Positions 55,806 through 64,000 of a stretch of DNA of 64,000 nt are shown here, one piece after another. Source of the DNA: an uncultured Clostridia bacterium (GTDB taxonomy: Bacteria > Bacillota > Clostridia > Christensenellales > Borkfalkiaceae); the NCBI GenBank assembly GCA_947595585.1, contig CANQET010000001.1, positions 1-64,000 on the forward strand. Direction: 5' to 3'. The first letter of the stretch is position 1; each line of letters starts with the position of its first letter. A program made the position numbers and the translations under genes. The notes beneath the pieces were generated by a model, which was not told the DNA's origin, searched no databases, and worked only from the letters and a program-made list of their open reading frames with translations.

Positions 55806-57182
55806 ATGAAACGCATCTACTTTCCCGAGCCATTCCGCATCAAGAGCGTCGAGCCGCTCCGCATGCTCACAAATAAGGAGCGAGAACAGAAGATTGCCGA
55901 AGCGGGGTACAACGTATTCCGCCTTGCCGCGAGCGACGTCTACATCGATCTTCTCACCGATAGCGGAACGGGCGCGATGAGCTCGGCACAGTGGGCAGGG
56001 GTGATGCTCGGCGACGAATCGTATGCGGGCGCCGATTGCTACTACAAGGTGCAGGAGGCGGCACAGCGGATCTTCGGATTGCCCTATATCCAACTCGTCC
56101 ACCAAGGACGGGCGGCGGAAAAGGTGCTGCTTCCTATTCTTTTGCAAGGAAAAAAATATGCAATTGCGAACATGCACTTCGATACGACGCGCGCCCATGT
56201 CGAGATCGCGGGGGCAAGGGCCATCGACTGCGTCGTGCCCGAGGCGCTCGATACGACGTCGTATTACGACTTCAAGGGGAATATGGACTGCGCCCGTCTC
56301 GAGGAATACATCCATAAGCTCGGGGCGGAGAACATCGGCGTCGTCATCATGACGATCACCAACAATTCCGCGGGCGGGCAGCCCGTTTCGGTGGCGAACA
56401 TCCGCGAGACGGCGGCGATCGCCCATAAGCATGGGATCCCGTTCATGATCGACGCCGCACGCTATGCCGAGAACAGCTACTTCGTGCAGCAGCGCGAGGA
56501 AGAATTCAAAGGAAAGTCCATCGCCGAGATCGTGAAGGCCTCCTTCGACTGTTGCGACGTCTTCACCATGAGCGCCAAGAAGGATGCCATCGTCAACATG
56601 GGCGGCCTCATCGGCTGCCGCGACAAGGCGATCTTCGAACTTATAAAGCAGCGCACGATCTCCTTCGAGGGCTTCATTACCTACGGCGGGATGTCCGGGC
56701 GGGATATCGAAGCCTTGGCGAGGGGGCTCGACGAGGGCATCGACGAGAACTATCTCAAGTACCGCATCGGGCAGATGCAATACCTCGCCGCGCGGCTCGA
56801 AGAGGGGGGCATCCCCTTCCAGACGCCCGTGGGCGGGCATGCCGTCTTTGTCGACGCCAAGAAACTCCTTCCCCATATCCCGTATTACGAATTCCCCGCA
56901 CAGGCGCTTGCGATCGAACTCTATCGCGAGGCGGGCATCCGTGCCTGCGATATCGGCTCCTACATGCTCGGCAACGACCCCGATACGGGCAAACAGCTCG
57001 AGGCGGAGTTCGAGTTCACCCGCCTTGCCATTCCGCGGAGGGTCTACACGCAATCGCATCTCGACGTCATCGCCGATGCCCTTCTGAACATCAAGGAGCG
57101 TGCCGCGGAGATCAAGGGCTTCAAGATCGTGGAAGAACCGCCCATCTTGCGCCACTTTACGGCCAAACTCATGCCGCTTTGA
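55806..57182 (+). CDS. tnaA: Tryptophanase/tyrosine phenol-lyase family (tryptophanase-like)
   Basis: [73 protein letters not shown]. Confidence 0.85.
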   Translation: MKRIYFPEPFRIKSVEPLRMLTNKEREQKIAEAGYNVFRLAASDVYIDLLTDSGTGAMSSAQWAGVMLGDESYAGADCYYKVQEAAQRIFGLPYIQLVHQGRAAEKVLLPILLQGKKYAIANMHFDTTRAHVEIAGARAIDCVVPEALDTTSYYDFKGNMDCARLEEYIHKLGAENIGVVIMTITNNSAGGQPVSVANIRETAAIAHKHGIPFMIDAARYAENSYFVQQREEEFKGKSIAEIVKASFDCCDVFTMSAKKDAIVNMGGLIGCRDKAIFELIKQRTISFEGFITYGGMSGRDIEALARGLDEGIDENYLKYRIGQMQYLAARLEEGGIPFQTPVGGHAVFVDAKKLLPHIPYYEFPAQALAIELYREAGIRACDIGSYMLGNDPDTGKQLEAEFEFTRLAIPRRVYTQSHLDVIADALLNIKERAAEIKGFKIVEEPPILRHFTAKLMPL

Positions 57183-57194
57183 GAGGGGGATGTT

Positions 57195-58469
57195 ATGGAT
57201 GAACAGCTGATGAAGGCATATTGCGACCTGCTCGCCGCCGAGCTCGTCCCCGCGACGGGCTGTACCGAACCCATCGCCGTCGCCTATGCCGCGGCCCTTG
57301 CGAAGAAGACCCTCGGAACGCTTCCCGAGCGCGTCGAGATCTCCGTAAGCGGCAATATCTTGAAGAATGTGAAGAGCGTGATCGTGCCCAACACGGGCGG
57401 CCTCAGGGGCGTCGCGGCGGCGGCTGCGGCGGGCATCGTCGCGGGGCACGCCGAAAAGAAGCTCGAAGTGCTCGCGCACGTCACCCCGAAGAAGTATGCG
57501 GCCATCGCCGAATATCTCGAAAAGACGCCGATCACCGTCGAAAAATCGACCTCAGGTTGTGTTTTTGATATCGGCATCCGCGTCTTTGCGGGTACGGAGA
57601 GCGCCTTTGTCCGCATCGAAGGGCGGCATACCAACGTCGTCCGCATCGAACGCAACGGTGAGAAGACTTCCCGCGGCAGAAGTTACCACGATAAGGAGCA
57701 CATTCCCGAGCTCACGATCGATCAGATCCTCGAATTTTGCACACAGGTCCCCCCCGAAACGCTGGAAAATACGGTCGGCCGCCAGATTGAAGTCAACCGC
57801 GCCATCTGCGAAGAGGGGCTCAAAAACGCCTATGGGGCACGCGTCGGGAAGATCCTCCTCGCCGCCTACGGAGAGGGAGTGATGAACCGCGCCAAGGCGA
57901 TCTCCGCCGCGGGATCGGATGCCCGCATGAACGGCTGCGATCTTCCAGTCATCATCATTTCGGGAAGCGGGAACCAGGGCATCACGGCGTGTATGCCCGT
58001 CGTCGTATATGCAGAAGAGATGGAGGTCCCCCGCGAACGGCTCCTGCGCGCGGTCGCGCTCTCCGACCTCGTCACCATCCACCTGAAGGCGGGCGTCGGC
58101 AGGCTCTCCGCCTATTGCGGGGCGGTGTGTGCGGGCGTCGGCGCCGGGGCGGGCGTGTGTTACCTCTTCGGGGGCGACTTCGAGAAGATCGCGAGCACCG
58201 TCGCCAACGGGCTTGCCATCGCCTCGGGCATCGTGTGCGACGGCGCAAAATCGAGCTGTGCCGCCAAGATCGCCGCGGCCGTCGATGCCGGGCTCTTCGG
58301 TTTTGAGATGGAGCGGCGGGGAAGCTGTTTCGCGGGCGGCGAAGGCATCCTCGAGAAGGGCGTCGAGCGCACGATCGATAACGTCGGCTCCCTCGCCCGC
58401 AACGGCATGAAGGAGACCGACGCCGAGATCATCCGCATGATGCTCCGCAATATCAACGAAGCCGACTAA
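57195..58469 (+). CDS. L-cysteine desulfidase / YhaM (UPF0597)-family protein
   Basis: ELVPATGCTEPIAVAYAAALA; ISGSGNQGITACMPV. Confidence 0.88.
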   Translation: MDEQLMKAYCDLLAAELVPATGCTEPIAVAYAAALAKKTLGTLPERVEISVSGNILKNVKSVIVPNTGGLRGVAAAAAAGIVAGHAEKKLEVLAHVTPKKYAAIAEYLEKTPITVEKSTSGCVFDIGIRVFAGTESAFVRIEGRHTNVVRIERNGEKTSRGRSYHDKEHIPELTIDQILEFCTQVPPETLENTVGRQIEVNRAICEEGLKNAYGARVGKILLAAYGEGVMNRAKAISAAGSDARMNGCDLPVIIISGSGNQGITACMPVVVYAEEMEVPRERLLRAVALSDLVTIHLKAGVGRLSAYCGAVCAGVGAGAGVCYLFGGDFEKIASTVANGLAIASGIVCDGAKSSCAAKIAAAVDAGLFGFEMERRGSCFAGGEGILEKGVERTIDNVGSLARNGMKETDAEIIRMMLRNINEAD

Positions 58470-58476
58470 AAAAATC

Positions 58477-58517
58477 ACTGCCCCGTGCCGCGTTTTCGCA
58501 ACATGGGGCAGTTTTTT
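58477..58517 (+). terminator. Intrinsic terminator
   Basis: ACTGCCCC-loop-GGGGCAGTTTTTT. Confidence 0.8.
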
Positions 58518-58534
58518 ATGCCTTTTTCTACTTT

Positions 58535-58750
58535 TCAAGTTACGTCGAAGAGTTCGTTCGGCGTGATACCATAGAGGGCGCAGAGGGCGAGTATCTGTGC
58601 ATAGTTGAGTTCGAAAACGCCTGTTTCGAAGCGGCTGTATTGCTGCTGCGTCATGAGCATCTTCGCAGCGACTTCCTTTTGTGTCAGCCCTGCATCCCGC
58701 CGCGCCAATTTCAGGTTTTGCCCGATTTTCTTTGCGATGTCCATATTCAA
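58535..58750 (-). CDS. Small XRE-family HTH regulator (71 aa)
   Basis: IGQNLKLARRDAGLTQKEVAAKMLMTQQQYSRFETGV. Confidence 0.9.
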   Translation of the reverse strand: MNMDIAKKIGQNLKLARRDAGLTQKEVAAKMLMTQQQYSRFETGVFELNYAQILALCALYGITPNELFDVT

Positions 58751-58753
58751 ATT

Positions 58754-58807
58754 ATCACCATAAAGTGATGTAAAATTCTTGACTTACATCATTTTATGAT
58801 GTATAAT
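58754..58807 (+). promoter_or_regulatory. Promoter/operator of the TIR gene
   Basis: TTGACT (58779-58784)-17-TATAAT (58802-58807); palindrome ACATCA-TTTTA-TGATGT in spacer; second palindrome ATCAC-CATAAA-GTGAT at 58754-58769. Confidence 0.8.
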
Positions 58808-58908
58808 AATTGTAGCATGCCGAGTTTCGGCCATATGCGGCGAAGATACACGGCAAAACGCAGGAAATTCTGCAGATAAAAAGCAAAAAACACGACTGGA
58901 GAAATCGA

Positions 58909-61905
58909 ATGGAGCTTACGGAACTTCTATGTAAAACTTGTGAGGCGCGCCTCGATCCCGGCCGCGCGCAGAACAACGTCATCTTCTGCGAGCATTGCGG
59001 GAATGCCTACATCTTGCCGCGGAAGGAGACTTCCCCCAAGGCGCTTTCCTTCCTGCGCATGGGCGAGCACGAGCTCGACGTGTGCAAGTTCGACGACGCA
59101 TTGAATGCCTACGAGAAGGCCGCCGAGGCCGATAAGACCGAACCCGAGGCCTACTTCGGCATGGCGCTCTCCGAGTTCAAAGTGCAATATCTGAAGGATG
59201 AGACGGCCGATCCGCCCCACCTGCAGCCCATCTGCCACGAGATCTCCGAGAAGCGCTTCACCGAGAATAAGAACTTTCAGCGCGCCCTGTCGCTCGCAAG
59301 CGGCGCACAGAAGGAGGCGTATGAGAAGAAGGGAGACGAGATCGACCGCATCCGCAGCGAGTTCTTGCGCCTCAAGGAGAGCGGCCTCGATTACGACTGC
59401 TTCCTCTGCGTGAAGGTCTCCTCGGAGGACGGCGGTACGACGCAGGATAGCCACGAGGCCCTCAAGCTCTATCACTACCTCAAGGAACGCGGCTATACGC
59501 CCTTCTATTCGGAAGAAGAGATCAAGGGCCGCACGGGCGTCGACTACGAGGCCCTCATCCTGTATGCCCTTTATACCTCGGAGTGCATGCTCATCGTATG
59601 CAGCAACGAGGAATATTTGCAGACCAAGTGGGTGAAGAACGAATATACCCGCTTTGCGAAGATGATCGTGCGGGAAGGAAAGGAGCACGACGCCATCACC
59701 TTTGTCTTCCGCGGCAAGCCCATCGAGCGCCTCCCCGGGCAGGACGGCAAGATCCAAGGCATCGACCTATCCAAGCCCGACGCCTATTCTCGGATCGAGG
59801 AATATATCTCCTCGTTCCGCCGCATCCCGTTGGAATCCCTCGAGATCAAGCGGAAGGAATACAAGGGGTCGGCCTATACCAAAAAGCAGACCATGCGCCA
59901 CAGTGTCACGAAGCGCACGTTGGAGACGGTAGAGAGCGAGATCAAGATCTCCAACCCTGCGCAGCTCAAGATCGCGAAGGACATGATGCACCGCAACGAT
60001 TTCGTGAATACGAAGAAATACCTCAACAACATGCTCAATGAGAACCCGACGGACGGCGAGGCATATTATCTTCGCTTCCTTACCTCGCTTTCCTGCCCCG
60101 ATGAGCATGCGTTCTATCGGTATAAGCGGAGCAAGAACCTTGATTTCTCCGATTTTGAAAAGGCGATCGCCTGCACGCAGGATCCCGCCCGCCGCAGCGA
60201 ACTTTACGACATCCTCTATCGCAACGTCGTGGAGACGAAGAACCTGTCTTCCTACAAGGAATACATCGAACTTCCCGAGAGCGACGCAAAGAAGATCGGC
60301 GAGCTCACCGAAGTCATGTATCAATTGGCGTTAGAGACGCGCAGCGAACAAGTTTTCGATGAAGCGTTGAAGACGGTGACGGATACCGATAAATACATCG
60401 GGATGAACTTCAAGTTCGCAGAACTCTTCGATCGCACCGATCCGCAGCTTGCGATGAAGTATTATAAAAACATTCTCGATGCGGATGAGGGCTCCGCCGA
60501 GGCCCTTTGGAAAGTATTTTATTTGGAGAAGGGGCAAGATGATCAGGCGGTCTTCGGTGCCTTTTTGGAAGGTGGCGCCGCGGCATTTGAGGAAGCGCTC
60601 TTTTCCTACGGTTTCAATGCGTATGCGCATGAAAACCTCTTCAAGGTTTGCCTTGAATTTTCGGCATCCCGCCCCGAAGACGTCTGCCGCCTGTTCGATT
60701 TCCTGCTCACGATGATCCCCAAAACGAAAAACAAGATTTTCACTGCCGATCTTCGTTCGTTCATCGAAACGATGCTGAAAAACGATCGCGTCAATTATAT
60801 TGCAAAATATAATGAACTGCTGCTCAGCATCGAAAAAATGGACCACACGGCATATTTTAACCGCGTGCTGATCAAGCATAAGTATCACAATCCCTTTGAG
60901 CTCGTCAATATCGCGGAGACGCTTTTGGACGATCCCGATTACTTTTCGGCAATCAATATTTTTACAGAAAAATTCCCGGATCAGAATAATCTCTACCTTG
61001 ATATCAACGACGCATTGAAAAGCCTCGCAAGTAATATAAAAGATGCGGAATGCAGAAAATTTATCGCCGATACTTGTTATATTCAGAAAGAAGATCTTGC
61101 GCGTTGCAACAAACGGGTCATGCAGTGCTTGCGGAGCGAAGCATTAGATTGCATCGGCAGACTTTGCGAAAAATATGGGTGCGCGGATGTAGATGCGCTC
61201 TTTGAATTGCGGGAGGATGTCACATCGGATCCGCTTCTGCTTCGCGCCGACCTGTTTGCGCGCGTTTCTAAGGCCGAGACGGCAGCGGTCACACAGCACA
61301 TTTTATTTGAGCAAGCAGTTGCATGTAAAAAAAATATCATAGCAGATAAGCATGCATTGCGCGACCGCAAGCGGGAGAAATGCAAGTCTATAGCATATAA
61401 CATATATATTGCGGTTGTATGCATAATTTCGTTTGCTACGATCGCATCCGTAATTGTTTTATTATCAATGCTTGGTGTATCGGAATGGGATAGCAATGAT
61501 CACATTTTTTTGGCACACGGGAGCGGCCTCTTTGTAGACATAGCCAACTATTATTACAGCCTGTTTGATTTTGAGCCGTCACTCGCGGTACTTGTAATGA
61601 CAATCCCGGTTTCCGTGCCATTTTTAGCCATGACGATTGCAATTCTTTGCTTCAGAAAGCAAAGGAAAGGACGAGCGATTTACTTTTCGGTTCTCATATT
61701 GATTGCTTCCGGGTTAATACATGGTTTCGGTATCTCTAATTGGAACAAAAATAAAGACATGATAGAGCGTTACAGCAATATCGACACCGCGCCCGTCGTA
61801 ATGAATGATTTTTCCGTACCCAGTGATGCAATTTCCGTCATCGATGAGATCAACCAATCACAAGAAGAGTTCGTAGTCTTATTTGATTGCGCTTCTGAAT
61901 TTTAA
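58909..61905 (+). CDS. Zinc-ribbon / TPR-like / TIR-domain protein with C-terminal transmembrane segments (998 aa)
   Basis: CKTCEARL...FCEHCGNAYILP; TIR region about aa 160-295 (YDCFLCVKVSS...YTPFYSEEEIKGRTGVDYEALILYALYTSECMLIVCSNEEYLQTKWVKNEYTRF); three C-terminal hydrophobic segments. Confidence 0.85.
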   Translation: MELTELLCKTCEARLDPGRAQNNVIFCEHCGNAYILPRKETSPKALSFLRMGEHELDVCKFDDALNAYEKAAEADKTEPEAYFGMALSEFKVQYLKDETADPPHLQPICHEISEKRFTENKNFQRALSLASGAQKEAYEKKGDEIDRIRSEFLRLKESGLDYDCFLCVKVSSEDGGTTQDSHEALKLYHYLKERGYTPFYSEEEIKGRTGVDYEALILYALYTSECMLIVCSNEEYLQTKWVKNEYTRFAKMIVREGKEHDAITFVFRGKPIERLPGQDGKIQGIDLSKPDAYSRIEEYISSFRRIPLESLEIKRKEYKGSAYTKKQTMRHSVTKRTLETVESEIKISNPAQLKIAKDMMHRNDFVNTKKYLNNMLNENPTDGEAYYLRFLTSLSCPDEHAFYRYKRSKNLDFSDFEKAIACTQDPARRSELYDILYRNVVETKNLSSYKEYIELPESDAKKIGELTEVMYQLALETRSEQVFDEALKTVTDTDKYIGMNFKFAELFDRTDPQLAMKYYKNILDADEGSAEALWKVFYLEKGQDDQAVFGAFLEGGAAAFEEALFSYGFNAYAHENLFKVCLEFSASRPEDVCRLFDFLLTMIPKTKNKIFTADLRSFIETMLKNDRVNYIAKYNELLLSIEKMDHTAYFNRVLIKHKYHNPFELVNIAETLLDDPDYFSAINIFTEKFPDQNNLYLDINDALKSLASNIKDAECRKFIADTCYIQKEDLARCNKRVMQCLRSEALDCIGRLCEKYGCADVDALFELREDVTSDPLLLRADLFARVSKAETAAVTQHILFEQAVACKKNIIADKHALRDRKREKCKSIAYNIYIAVVCIISFATIASVIVLLSMLGVSEWDSNDHIFLAHGSGLFVDIANYYYSLFDFEPSLAVLVMTIPVSVPFLAMTIAILCFRKQRKGRAIYFSVLILIASGLIHGFGISNWNKNKDMIERYSNIDTAPVVMNDFSVPSDAISVIDEINQSQEEFVVLFDCASEF

Positions 61906-61922
61906 TGATATCGCACAAATTG

Positions 61923-61957
61923 CACCCCGCCGATGTAATGCATCGGCGGGGTGTTTG
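61923..61957 (+). terminator. Terminator after TIR gene
   Basis: CACCCCGCCGATGtaatgCATCGGCGGGGTGttt. Confidence 0.8.
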
Positions 61958-62056
61958 CTATGCTCTTTTTCCCAAACGCGGGGACACGTGGTAGTTTATT
62001 CCGCGCGTACCCCCTCCGTGGGGCAATGTGCCCAGACACGGTGCATCTTATGCGAT

Positions 62057-62090
62057 ACCCCCTCCATTGGAGGGGGGTAGGGGGGTGGGC
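62057..62090 (+). repeat. G-rich repeat family B copy
   Basis: ACCCCCTCCATTGGAGGGGGGTAGGGGGGTGGGC. Confidence 0.85.
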
Positions 62091-62111
62091 GGAAGACGAC
62101 GGGGCGCATCA

Positions 62112-62238
62112 GTACGTCATTCCGCCCTGTGCGAGGCTTCTATTGTTTATCGAAGCACGGCACGAGCGCGTAGCGCGAAGTAGGCGTGAGCCGAGGAATC
62201 TCGTTCTTTGAGATTTCTCACTACGTTCGAAATGACGT
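62112..62238 (+). repeat. Hairpin repeat family A, copy 6, with an internal insertion resembling part of family D
   Basis: TACGTCATTCCG ... cttctattgtttatcgaagcacggcacgag ... GAGCCGAGGAATCTCGTTCTTTGAGATTTCTCACTACGTTCGAAATGACGT. Confidence 0.8.
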
Positions 62239-62399
62239 GCTCCATTCATGGGCCTTGTCGTGCTCCATTCTTTGCCCCCCATCCGTCACGGCTATGCCGT
62301 GCCACCCTCCCCCCGATGGGGGTAGGGCTTTCGGACTTCGTAGTTGCCCCGTCGCCGCCCCACCCCCTTGATCCCCCTCCCACGGAGGGGGTAGAGCGA

Positions 62400-62469
62400 T
62401 ACGTCATTCCGAGGCGTGAGCCGAGGAATCTCGTTCTTTGAGATTTCTCACTACGTTCGAAATGACGTA
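62400..62469 (+). repeat. Hairpin repeat family A, copy 5
   Basis: TACGTCATTCCGAGGCGTGAGCCGAGGAATCTCGTTCTTTGAGATTTCTCACTACGTTCGAAATGACGTA. Confidence 0.9.
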
Positions 62470-62471
62470 GA

Positions 62472-62524
62472 CACCCCCTCCATTGGAGAACAGCCCCCCC
62501 CTCCATTGGAGGGGGGTAGGGGGC
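62472..62524 (+). repeat. Family B partial tandem copy
   Basis: CACCCCCTCCATTGGAGAACAG-CCCCCCCTCCATTGGAGGGGGGTAGGGGG. Confidence 0.85.
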
Positions 62525-62538
62525 GATAAAACGAATGG

Positions 62539-63336
62539 TCAGAGGGATTTGAAGGCGTCGGTCAGAATGAAGAGCTCCTTCTCGTAATTCATGCCGTACT
62601 TCTTATCGGGCACCTCGGTCTGCGTACGCAGGATCGAGCGGTAACAAAATTCGATGCACAGCGTAAGGGCGTCCTTGAGGGGCATCCCCCCGCCGATGCA
62701 GCCCGCAAAGGCCGAGGCGAACACGTCGCCCGCGCCATGGAAGGAGCCCTCCACCTTCCGAAGGGGGATCTTCTTATTTTCCCCGTCGTAGTAGTAGAGG
62801 AAATAGCCTTCCGCCGTATCCGCCCCCGTAATGATGGGATGCGGGCAGATCTTTGCAAGCGCGGAGAGCGCCTTTTCGGGGTCCTTTTCGCCTGTGAGAA
62901 GGAAGCTCTCGGTGTCGTTGGGAAGGATGTAATCCGCGAGGCCGCAGAGGGTACGCATTTGCGCGGCGAAGGCTTCGTCGAACCCCTTATAAAATTTGAA
63001 ATTATCGCCGAGGACGGGGTCGACGACGAAGATCCCGTCGGGCTTCAAGAAGCGCTGCTTCACCGATTTCACGAATTCGATCTGACTGCGGCTGCCGAGA
63101 TACCCGCTGCAGATGACGTCGTATTTGAGGGGAAGGGTCTCCCAATGGGCGCAGATCTTCTCCATTTCATCGTCGAGCGGGAGGAAGGTGTAGCCCGTAA
63201 ATCCGCCCGTGTGCGTGGAGAGGAGAGCAGTGGGGAGGATGTCGACCGTCGCGCCGCACGCAGAGAGCACGGGGAGGGCGACGGTGAGGGAACACTTCCC
63301 CGCACAGGAGATATCGTTGATGGCAAGGACACGCAT
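62539..63336 (-). CDS. Pyridoxine/pyridoxamine kinase (PfkB-like)
   Basis: MRVLAINDISCAGKCSLTVALPVLSACG; GSFHGAGDVFASAFAG. Confidence 0.88.
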   Translation of the reverse strand: MRVLAINDISCAGKCSLTVALPVLSACGATVDILPTALLSTHTGGFTGYTFLPLDDEMEKICAHWETLPLKYDVICSGYLGSRSQIEFVKSVKQRFLKPDGIFVVDPVLGDNFKFYKGFDEAFAAQMRTLCGLADYILPNDTESFLLTGEKDPEKALSALAKICPHPIITGADTAEGYFLYYYDGENKKIPLRKVEGSFHGAGDVFASAFAGCIGGGMPLKDALTLCIEFCYRSILRTQTEVPDKKYGMNYEKELFILTDAFKSL

Positions 63337-63509
63337 GGCTTTTACCTCGTTTTTGCTCAAATTATACACGCTCTCGCCGCAGATTGCAAGCATTTTCACG
63401 CGCTTTCGCCGAAAGTCTCGAAGTTGCATTTGGCGTGAGTCGACGACGGTAGAAAGGGCGGACGAAGAGGCAAGACGCGACGACGGACGACGGGGCCAAT
63501 TATGCGCGA

Positions 63510-63544
63510 CCCCCCCTCCATTGGAGGGGGGTAGGGGGGTGGGC
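63510..63544 (+). repeat. G-rich repeat family B copy
   Basis: CCCCCCTCCATTGGAGGGGGGTAGGGGGGTGGGC. Confidence 0.85.
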
Positions 63545-63572
63545 AGGAGACGATGGGGCGTATCTCGAGCGA

Positions 63573-63683
63573 GCCCTTGGCTCCCCTTGCAGGGGAGCTG
63601 GCACGGCGTAGCCGTGACTGAGGGGTTTTGAAACCCTATCCCCCGCTGACGCGGGTACTTCCCCTATGAGGGGAAGCGAGGGG
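63573..63683 (+). repeat. Interspersed repeat family C, copy 4
   Basis: CTTGGCTCCCCTTGCAGGGGAGCTGGCACGGCGTAGCCGTGACTGAGGGG... Confidence 0.88.
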
Positions 63684-63798
63684 ACGGACTTCGTACTTGC
63701 TTTTTTGCCGCCCCACCCCCTTGATCCCCCTCCCACGGAGGGGGTAGTGCTCGGGATAAACCCCGTAGGGGGTAGGGCTTTCGGACTGCGGAATTTTC

Positions 63799-63827
63799 TT
63801 GACAGCGGGGGCGGGATGCAGTATAAT
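63799..63827 (+). promoter_or_regulatory. Promoter of second zinc-ribbon gene
   Basis: TTGACA-17-TATAAT. Confidence 0.8.
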
Positions 63828-63851
63828 GAAACAAGGAGTTTTCACAAGACG

Positions 63852-64000
63852 ATGGAAATGCAAGGCTACAAATGTAAGACATGCGGCGGACTTCTCGACG
63901 AAGCACGCTCTTCCGCGCGCGATGGGCTCGTCGTATGCCCCTATTGCGGAAACACGTGGACACTCCCCAAGAAGGGTACTTCTCCCGCCGCGCTCGAATT
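63852..64000 (+). CDS. N-terminus of a paralogue of the zinc-ribbon/TIR protein (truncated by window end)
   Basis: Read directly: MEMQGYKCKTCGGLLDEARSSARDGLVVCPYCGNTWTLPKKGTSPAALEF, aligned with ELLCKTCEARLDPGRAQNNVIFCEHCGNAYILPRKETSPKALSF. Confidence 0.75.
   Translation, partial: MEMQGYKCKTCGGLLDEARSSARDGLVVCPYCGNTWTLPKKGTSPAALE

Noticed and set aside
62246-62506. 86-aa minus-strand ORF (HFERSEKSQRTRFLGSRLGMTY...)
   Set aside because: Repeat-derived spurious ORF

Overview
The window is a chromosomal segment of a high-GC, low-redundancy Firmicute. Gene content and order look like an uncultured Clostridia member; that placement is inference. It opens with the S10/spc/alpha ribosomal-protein cluster: rplP (partial)-rpmC-rpsQ-rplN-rplX-rplE-rpsN-rpsH-rplF-rplR-rpsE-rpmD-rplO-secY-adk-map-infA-rpmJ-rpsM-rpsK-rpsD-rpoA-rplQ. 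Housekeeping and accessory genes follow: an M18 aminopeptidase, Mrp, two FAD proteins, tmcAL, pta/ackA, yceD-rpmF, an Hrb-like flavin reductase-rubredoxin, csoR-copA, two ABC ATPase/permease pairs, rarA, uvrC-HAD-hprK-U32-mutS2, acpP, an NCS2 permease, a nucleoside kinase, tnaA-like, a cysteine desulfidase-like gene and a pyridoxine kinase. I found three RNA genes that the ORF track cannot show: a large SRP RNA (minus strand, ~15291-15562), a probable 6S RNA (~47713-47904) and tRNA-Glu(CTC) (48048-48122). The intergenic spaces hold at least four families of interspersed, hairpin-rich repeats. The observations I rate highest are: (i) a zinc-ribbon/TPR/TIR/transmembrane protein with a divergent XRE gene whose putative operator lies between the -35 and -10, plus the start of a second paralogue at the window end; (ii) an internal Shine-Dalgarno/ATG in copA that would release a free CopZ-like chaperone; (iii) a DKTAT instead of DKTGT phosphorylation motif in the same copA; (iv) likely leaderless transcripts (uvrC, BaiN/HI0933-like); (v) the repeat families. 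No database search or folding program was run.
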